Shown: positions 56,441-64,000 of the stretch, piece by piece
Numbering within the stretch: position 1 is the first letter of the stretch
Layout of the letters: every line of letters starts with the position of its first letter
Assembly (NCBI GenBank): GCA_028455995.1
Contig: JABELC010000004.1
Span: forward strand, 1,922,001-1,986,000
DNA: 64,000 bases
Source of the DNA: Scleromitrula shiraiana
Lineage: Eukaryota; Ascomycota; Leotiomycetes; Helotiales; Sclerotiniaceae
Direction: 5' to 3'
Position numbers and translations under genes: made by a program
The notes under the pieces: model-generated
Database searches by the model: none
What the model saw: only the letters and a program-made list of their open reading frames with translations
What the model was told of the DNA's origin: nothing

Positions 56441-56830
56441 TGTGAAGTTTAAGTTGTTGATTTGAGTTTGGTATTAAAAGTGTTTGTATTGTTGATTGAT
56501 TGATGAAGTTTTGAGTTGTAGATGTGTAGAAATAAAATGGCAGATCGAGGGGAGAAGGAGGGTTTATATATTAGTCTTGAGCTCACCTTCAAGATGCTAA
56601 AGCTCTTTCCCTTTGATTCTATGACATCATATAGAAGGGTTATTATTACCCTTATCCTGGTACTTTTACTTTTGTTGACTTGATACCAATGTGAAAGAGC
56701 TTTCAGCTTTACATGACGTCGTGCTTTGTTTTTTGTTGGTTTGAAAGACCCAAAGGGGTATTTATTTTACTTTCAACGAATCAAATAATTGATTGTCAAA
56801 CTACAACTTTCTGACGTACCCCTTTCCCTC
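56441..56830 (-). promoter_or_regulatory. grg1 promoter with TATA, STRE-like and CRE-like motifs
   Basis: Upstream of the minus-strand start there is a TATA box (coding strand TATATAAA, about 56563-56571, about 125 bp from the ATG) followed by pyrimidine-rich sequence. AGGGG/CCCCT stress-element motifs occur at 56548-56552, 56754-56758 and 56819-56823. TGACGT half-CRE motifs occur at 56714-56719 and 56812-56817. Stress or carbon-source control through these is inference based on known grg1 behaviour. Confidence 0.5.
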
Positions 56831-57896
56831 TAAAGCACTTAGGTGGCAAGTCACCTAACAGGTAAGCTGGCTAATCAATGCTGAGAATCAACAATTGGTA
56901 CACTACACTAGAACTTTTACTATCGAACATCTCGAATCTCGATGCGAGATATGCATGTCACATGTGTACTCCTGGTTTTTCCACCTGTCCGTGCAGCATG
57001 CCTAATTGAGATTTTAAGTACGAATTGCCCTGAGTTCCTATACTAAAACATTCGTAAACCTCAAAGCTAAAAGCTATAGCTCCCGAGGTCGTCAGTTAGC
57101 GAGGCAAGATCGTATACGTGTTCAAAGCTAATCAACCTTGCCCGCCTTGGTCCTTGGAACTTCTCATATTGAATATGATTTAACCGGTGGCTGGTGCCAA
57201 CTTTTCCATCTATTTTCAAAACACCAGTGAATAGTTGGTTGTGGCTCAACAAGAGTTCAGAGCTACTGACTCCACATAGTTTGTCCAGAGCTCGGATATG
57301 GTAATCATTATCCACCATAGTTCTCCACTTTGGAGCACTTGAGTCTTGAGATCGATCTTATGCAAATCATGTCAATGGAAGTCGCAATCCATAAACATCA
57401 AGATTGGGATTTGGGTGGTTGTACAAATGTTGTGTTATTGTAGGTCAAAAACGGAACATTGAAAATGCCATCCTAGAAAACTCGATCTTTTCCAGATTAC
57501 GATGACTGACTGACATACCGATCTCTAATTTGGTAACCATTCACATCTGCTCTTCGGGCTACTTTTTATTGCATGTGATACTCTTCGGCTGCATTGCGTT
57601 GCGTTGCAGTGCATAAACCCCTCATTATTATTTGTAGAAGTTGATATTTGCCTTGTTATTTACAGACCCACCACGTAAACAACTCGCGGACCTGAGTAGA
57701 GATCTCTAACTACCCCAACATTCTAGACCTTGGAAATGAGTAAAATCTATCGAATTCCATTCTCTTCTGCTCCGGGCCTTTTAGGACGTTCTATGAAGTT
57801 AGTGCATGAAACTACTACTTAGCTACAAGCCTTGTTAGAATGAGGAGAGAGTAAATTGCGCCATTTGATGGCGATTGATCTAAGTCTCATGCAGGT
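56831..57896. other. Intergenic region
   Basis: About 1.1 kb between two minus-strand genes. An 83-codon minus-strand ORF at 57067-57318 has ordinary composition but no start context, splice partner or family match, so it was left out. Confidence 0.4.
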
Positions 57897-59019
57897 TTAT
57901 ATCCTCAAAATTTCACCACCTTGCCGAATTCCACCCCGAAACATTTCTTCAATGACCTTTCCATGCAGCAATGTCTCTTGTACAATCCCTTCAACATGTT
58001 TTGGTTCCACCCTTCCATACCAGATTCCACAACCTGCCAAGGAATGTGGCTGTCCGTTTTTCGTCTTCATCTTTGGTGGAATATACAAAATGACATTTCC
58101 AGCAAATTTATGTCCTCCGATATGACTGATCAATCCAACTCTAGCAGTGTTTCCACTTCGTTGTCCAGATGCATCCAATAGCTCTTTAGAAACGCCATCA
58201 CCAATATCAACTGCTCCCTCTAAAACTTGGACTTCTTTCATTGGCAGAACCTTCTCAAACTCTGCTTGTAAGATTGGTCCAGTAATCCCACATCTCATGT
58301 CCCTTCCCCCATGCCCGCATATTAAAACCAATATATCATGTACATCTTTCACGGCTGGAAGAAAATCTGCCTGTTCTTTACTTCGTAATAAACGATCTTT
58401 GTGAATGGGCGACAATTTTTCATGCGCTGCATGCAGTTTCGTAGGAAGCAAATATCCTTTCACAAGGGCTTGCACGGAATCAAACGAAACACGAGGTAGG
58501 AAGGGGATATATTTGAACGAAGGTAATATGTAGGCAGAATTTGTAATAATTTCACTGCGGTTAGGAGCGGTCGTAGAAGGAAATGATGCATTCGTAATTG
58601 AGACATTATTATATGGCTACTCTGTTATTAGCTTTGGCAATTTGAGAGTGGGAGAAAGAGAGAGGTTGAAGATATACATCACTATACATGCCACCGCGAC
58701 CCATTAACTCCTTGATATCGGCAGCAAGATTATCCCCTGAGTTTTCATCTTCAATCCGCGATGACCAGTCTGGCTTACCCGTGCATATCAAGACCTGCTC
58801 AGCATATGTAGCCATAGTGCCATTCAATGGTTTAGAATGGTCTATTTCCAAACCTTCTGGCATCTCGGGAGTATCGGTGCAAGAACATGTTGGCGATGGG
58901 CATTTTTGTATTGTAGGAAATGGTGGAGATTTATGATCTATAGAAACATAACGAGAACTCAAAGATATGTAACGACGAGAATGGTGCCATGATGGCCGAA
59001 TTAAGGAGTGTAATAACAT
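57897..59019 (-). CDS. AIM32: AIM32-like thioredoxin-like ferredoxin (Suc_Fer family), 353 aa
   Basis: Exons (minus) 59019-58678 and 58616-57897, with a 61-nt intron (GTATAT, GCTAAT branch, AGTAG). The N-terminus is basic and Ser/Arg-rich (LIRPSWHHSRRYISLSSRY), a likely mitochondrial presequence. Family landmarks in order: C-x4-C-x-C region (CPSPTCSC), PEGLEID, the TMATYAEQVLICTGKPDW block, LAADIKELMGRGG, FKYIPFLPRVSFDSV, then ICGHGGRDMRCGITGP and GLISHIGGHKFAGN-type motif, and GCGIWYGRVEPKHVEGIV. Cys in CTGK and DMRCG with the nearby His residues are the expected cluster/thiol positions. Yeast Aim32 is a mitochondrial [2Fe-2S] thioredoxin-like protein linked to redox quality control of intermembrane-space and matrix proteins. 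It is divergent from MTQ1 with a 270-bp gap. Confidence 0.93.
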
Positions 59020-59289
59020 GAGAGGATTGAGTATAGTATGGCTGGAATCTCAATCACTAGCAATAGATAAATAAATTCTTATCTTATCGAAGTTTACCGG
59101 ATTTCCACTGATTTATGCAACTTGCATAAGTACGGAGACCAATTCGGCATAATTCAAATGCATAATTTAATGAAAAACTATTTTGTCTTCGATAAATTGA
59201 AGTGCCATATACGTTGACGAACTAGCATCCGTTTAATATGATGATAGTAAAATAGTTAGGGTCTGTAGGATTGCAAATTGAAGGATCTC
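59020..59289. promoter_or_regulatory. Bidirectional promoter between AIM32 and MTQ1
   Basis: 270 bp separate the two start codons, so one short AT-rich interval must serve both genes. A short direct repeat-like pair (TTATGCAACTTGCATAAG at about 59113-59130) forms an inverted repeat around CAACTTG. No TATA is obvious. Confidence 0.5.
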
Positions 59290-60429
59290 ATGCCTCGATT
59301 GTCTAATGCTCTCAGACTTCGAGCTTATAATATATCGACCTTACTGCCATTAATCCTCAAAGAAACGCGCGATCTGCGTTCTGCTCGCAATGAACTACGA
59401 TGGCTCCGAGAACATGTTCACGAAATATACAAAAAGGAAGCTCACAAAGGTGTTAGCTTTAGGCTGAAAAAGCTGTTGGATCTTTGTCAGAGACGTTCCA
59501 GGGGAGAGCCTTTGCAATATATCATTGGTAATCAACCATTTGGATCACTGGAAATTAAATGTCGACCTGGAGTACTCATACCACGGTAAACATATATACA
59601 CATTACCTAAAACACATGGCTAATTGTTTTGAGACCAGAAACAGAAGCATATACAACGCATCTTGCTAACCTTCTAAACAATCCAACATGTCTTTCCCAG
59701 GATGCAACAATGTCACGAGGAAGTCATCAAAAGCCCCTCAAAATTATGGACTTTTGTTCTGGAAGTGGCTGTATTTCGCTTCTTCTACATGATCTTCTAG
59801 CCAGGAGATACACCAATCTGGAAATCATTGGTCTGGATATCTCCCCCGAAGCACTTCAACTATCCAGAGAGAATCTCCACTACAATATCGACCAAGAACT
59901 TCTTAGGAAGCGTGCCCAAGATGAAGTCACCTTTCAATTCGCCAACATTCTCGGCCCAGACCAGCATATTGTGGACAAGTGCCAAGGGACTTGCGATATA
60001 ATCATATCCAATCCACCATACATCTCAGATCATGGATTCAACAAGGAAACAACACGCTCGGTGAGAAATTGGGAGCCAAAATTAGCGTTGGTTCCTGAGA
60101 TAACTGCTTCCGATGCTAAAGACTTTTATAATTCCAGAGTTATTTCTGGGAATTCTTTTCTCTCTGCAGATGCCTTTTATGTTCGTCTGTTGCATTTCCA
60201 TTCAATACTAAAATCCAAGATTCTTATCATGGAAATCGGAGATGATGAGCAAGCGAAGAGAGTTGTTGAAATGGCAACACACTTGCCTGATAAGATCGAA
60301 GTTTGGAGGGATTGGCCCGATCAATGTGATTCTGAGAGTTCGGAGGAAAAACACATGTTCATGCACAACGGACGGGTGGAAGTCAAAGGCAGTGGGAAAA
60401 TAAGAACTGTTGTGTTGTATTCTCCTTAA
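59290..60429 (+). CDS. MTQ1: Mitochondrial release-factor glutamine methyltransferase (HemK/MTQ1), 363 aa
   Basis: Exons 59290-59585 and 59634-60429, with a 48-nt intron (GTAAAC, GCTAAT branch, TTGAG). The ATG at 59290 starts MPRLSNALRLRAYNISTLLP, a basic, hydroxylated N-terminus that may be a mitochondrial presequence. The HemK N-terminal helical domain follows (RRSRGEPLQYIIGNQPFGSLEIKCRPGVLIPR; split as RGEPLQYIIG and VLIPRPETE across the junction). The SAM-binding domain has motif I DFCSGSGCISLLL, acidic GLDISPEAL and the NPPY catalytic motif (IIISNPPYISD). The enzyme methylates the Gln of the GGQ loop in class I mitochondrial release factors. The N-terminal domain and length distinguish it from the shorter cytosolic MTQ2. 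The genomic partner AIM32 is also mitochondrial. Confidence 0.95.
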
Positions 60430-63400
60430 CACTCTTCAGTCAAGGATTACTCGCTAATTGCGAGTGCCATGTGTTAAAAAAATTATATTCCTGTGTAGTA
60501 GTTATGAAAGATATCCAAGAAGTATTCTAGGGATATCTTCGCTTCGTGGCCCATTGAGCGATTCTTAGGCTTGGCATGTTTACTCATGACAGCAGCTTCT
60601 TAGACTTTAGCTAGATAATGATAATTACTTTAAGATGAAACGAGATGTTAAAGATATGGGATATCCATGCATTATCCCATGCTAGAAATTTGCGTCCTGT
60701 CCGAATCTTTGTGTCTTTTTCCAAAAATGTATCTGTTCAAGACTTCATGCAACTTGTTTTACGATCATTGCAATACGTATTTTGGGTGAATCCGAAGCCT
60801 ATTATTAGTTTTCCATCTGTTTCATCCCTATATTTGATCCCAATATCTATACGTGTTCATGGTCTAGAGGCTTCGTACTCCATATATATTTGATATCTAT
60901 TGCATTGTCGAAATCCGATTATATCATTATAGAGATTATTCTTGATCATATCCCGAAGTGGGCATACGGTGCCTGGGAAATATCCCAAATACAGTATGTC
61001 GCACTTGAAAAAGTCTAGCTACAAGCAACACTCCCCTGGCCCTAACATCGTCCGTCATGCCAATCCCAATCCCAATTGCAAAACGAGATCTAACCACATA
61101 CAAGGAACAAAGGTCTACATCTTTTCCCCGACAACTTCCTCTACCTAAGCAGTAATCCTTCAGATTTTCGCCCTAAACATTGGCCACTACACCCCCATAC
61201 CCCTTCTCATCTTAGGTACAACTCTTTCTCGAGTCAGGAACAACGTTAGTATTTCTCCCTAACAATATTCCCTCCACTCTCGCACACAAGTACCCATATC
61301 CATCTCATAATTCTGCGCTATATCTCTTTCGGTGACTGAAAAATTGACCACTCGGATTATAATAGAGAAAAGAGGAGATATGGCGTTACATAGGATGAGT
61401 AGGCGAGGAGAGGAGAGTTGTGCATAGCGAAGGGAAGGTATATAGATGGTGGGTGTTAAAGATGGGGATCCAGTTGAGTACTATAAGAGCGGTGAAGTGT
61501 TTTTGCAGAATGTGCTGGTGGTGTTTGATGTTGGAGCTGGGAACTTGAGGGCTGGAGGTGGAGGGGCTTACTGAATTTGTGCAGTTTCAATAGGAGATTC
61601 AAGTTCTAATTTGGGGAAAGGGGTTATTAATGACTGTGCTTGCTCGTGTTTCCCTATGTAGGCCATTGGGTATAGGCATAAATTGGAGAATTGTCAGTTT
61701 TGTCGTTATTCAAGTTTTTTTTTGGTATGGGGTAATGATGTTTTGCTCGATGTATTTTTGCACCTTCTAGTATGTGTTGTGTCTCAAACATGCACTCTGT
61801 CAACTACACCTTCGACTAAACAGAAGACAGTTCTTCGATCGTTACTTTACGAGGCCGATCTTTTATATATCCCCCACCATGTTGTGTTTCATTCTGTGTC
61901 CTCAATATAACCTCTACCATAGCATCGGTGGGAAACGCGCAGACCTTGTGTGGCCTGTCTGGTTGTTTGTAGTGTTGCTTGTCTTATTCTTTTTCCACTT
62001 GCCGCGTGAGTTGAACCTAGGAAGATTGTTAGCTCTAATCCACGCAGTGGTAAGCAGTCACTGATATCCTGTGACTTACTTGCTAAGGTCTGTCGTTGCT
62101 CTCCTTGTGTTCAATCTATCTAGAGATATGAACACCAAAACTGCGAGGATGTGTTTACCTGTGAGCTACCTCCATGGTTTTGGAGACTCTGTTCGAAAAG
62201 AGCATTCAACTCTTTCAGAATCTGTCTCTTTTCCTTGACAGATTCAACTTCAACCCTTCAAACAATTTGGCATGATAACATGGTTTGTGCCAGACCTCAA
62301 GGTAGACATTCCTTAGTGTAAATATTTACATTCCTAAATTACGCCTCCAAACGGCCCGCAGTCGGTTTGTGGTGGCTGTCAAACGGGACGGTTGAGCTGG
62401 TGGCAGAAAAGATCGTTGAATACGATATGATATGATATGATATGATCGTCGAAACGTCAGCCCGTGTATTTGAATTCAAGCATAAACTACAACCACATAA
62501 AATAAGAACTACATTACTTTTCTATTATGGAGATGATTGTTCTCATGGAGTTCGATAAATCCTGCGACTTTCATCTCCAATACACTGTAGTCAATAAAAC
62601 CTCATCCTCTCGATGTGACAATCGTCTCTATTGATGGCGGCGGTAAGATAGTTGGCGGAATTGATCGGTCATTGAAGATCTCTGTGGGGTGGCAGAGATG
62701 GTTTACATTGATAGGAAGAATGCGATTTCAAGTTTACGAGGACAAATTGGGTAATCGATGAAGCAAGATTGAATGGTATTCAAGCGACCAAGAAAGAAAG
62801 GAAGGAGTGGGAGAGAAATATCAACTCACATATTACGATCGGCAGATTTGGGGGAGAAAATCCCAAACTCTCTGCCGTTGTTAACACCAGATCAAGACTG
62901 TAATAGATATCTGAATGGCTCGGATGCAATCATCCTATCATCCCGGGAAAATAAACTGTAATTTACCTGTATTGCATTATCATTCTCTACCAAATAGCAA
63001 GATTTTTACTTTCCAATCATCGCCATCTCATCCAACTATTGATCATTGAGGATTGATGTTACCCTTCGCGAAGGGGCGAACGATACCCAATACAAGCAAG
63101 CGAGCGAGCATGACAGAACAGCACTTAATCTCATTCAGGGGGGAACGAACAAGATGATTGGGGCAGAAAGGGAGAAAGATTCAGCGTTTAGGTATGTTTC
63201 TTTCTTTGCTACTGGCTACATTAAATTCCCAAGTCTAGTTCTTCCATGAAATGAGGCCATTTTCCATCAATATCGATATCAAAATATGTAGGAAATACTA
63301 AATATAACCTTTCATGCGCGAAAAAGCAGACCAGTTGACAGCTGAAAGGAAACCTTTGAATTATACTTGATAAAATGTAGGTGGTGAGGCTGTGTTGCAG

Positions 63401-64000
63401 TATTGAACAAAATGATAGTCTCGATTACTTGGCAAGCGAGTACTGTTAGGTATTACTTTTACTTATTTACTGAGCAATAACTGCAAGTGAGAAATATTTT
63501 GGGGGCGGAATGCGGGGGAAAAAGGGGGGTGATAGGCACTGAGCTGTATTGTAACACAAAGTATAAGAAAATAATGGATGTTGCGGCGAGCTGCGTTTGT
63601 GTTGTTCATCATGATGATAATAATTGGGTTTATTTTCTATGTTGCTCGCTTTTGTTTGACCCTGGTTGATGTTTAGGAAAGCTTGAGCGCCAGCTGTGCA
63701 GAAGTGACCCGAGAAAAGATCTCATCCCATCTTATCTCAGATACATGCAATGAGAAAATTAGGCTGCAATATTTCCACATCGTTGTCAAGTTATTGGATG
63801 TATTGTATGGTGATAATTGCAACTTTGCAAAAGAAAGTACAGAGCAGGAAGGAGGAAGATTGAGAAGTGTAATGTGAACACTGAACATCTATGAAGGATT
63901 CCTTCCTCTACGACTTCGGAAAGGGGTCTGTGTTTTGAGGGCGCGCGTAGATCGTTTTATGGTAGGTAGATAGATGTATTAATACAAAATTTGGATACGG
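60430..64000. other. Right-edge gene-free region
   Basis: 3.57 kb. Small ORFs (for example 61683-61910, 62773-62961, 63046-63249, 63683-63877) have no conserved features, splice partners or leaders I could support. A (GATAT)n-type run lies at about 62428-62446. Part of a gene may lie beyond the window. Confidence 0.45.

Noticed and set aside
57067..57318. 83-codon minus-strand ORF with ordinary composition
   Set aside because: No family resemblance, no leader and no splice partner; possible but unsupported.
60645..63888. Several 60-96 codon ORFs at the right end
   Set aside because: No conserved motif, no consistent splice partners and no leader sequence; treated as noncoding.

Overview
This is a nuclear genome window from a filamentous ascomycete. 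The evidence is short introns (about 48-126 nt) with GTATGT/GTAAGT-type donors and CTAAC/CTAAT branch sites, compact multi-exon genes on both strands, and fungal-only families (2EXR, RTA1, Zn2Cys6 regulator, Grg1/CCG-1, CYP55). Low GC, gene content and an AT-rich block with RIP-like transitions suggest a helotialean Leotiomycete such as Botrytis or Sclerotinia. That placement is inference. No bacterial, organellar, tRNA, rRNA or CRISPR feature was seen. Exon boundaries were worked out by hand from frame continuity, splice motifs and remembered family conservation.

Left third (1-24 kb): a doubtful small ORF, a 2EXR protein, a paraoxonase-like lactonase (3 exons), an RTA1-type 7-TM protein and an F-box protein. 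Next comes an AT-rich island (about 9.1-11.5 kb) holding a 993-bp element with inverted arms of about 365 bp and a second, more decayed copy. Beyond it lie CENP-S/MHF1 (minus) and PGA2 (plus), divergently arranged. A 916-aa protein with three Cys modules and two proteins I could not name follow.

Middle (24-45 kb): a six-exon membrane protein of a fungus-specific family; a seven-exon P450 nitric oxide reductase (CYP55) with a minisatellite in its last intron and a GC-AG intron; a small protein with a repeated DYQ-QL motif; a doubtful two-exon ORF; about 3 kb very rich in short tandem repeats; a zinc alcohol dehydrogenase of the cinnamyl/ADH6 type; and, divergent from it across 3.9 kb, a FarA/Ctf1-like Zn2Cys6 regulator.

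Right third (45-64 kb): a two-exon unknown gene with a decayed tandem paralogue, a second (class II, membrane-anchored) P450, a MARVEL-domain protein, an EXPERA/EBP-type protein, the 71-aa Grg1/CCG-1 protein with two micro-exons, and a divergent mitochondrial pair, AIM32 (minus) and MTQ1 (plus), 270 bp apart. The last 3.5 kb holds no gene I can support.

There is no biosynthetic cluster or operon-like grouping. Most genes are independent housekeeping or accessory genes. The most unusual content is the inverted-repeat element pair, the repeat-laden introns and intergenic tracts, and the triplicated Cys module protein.
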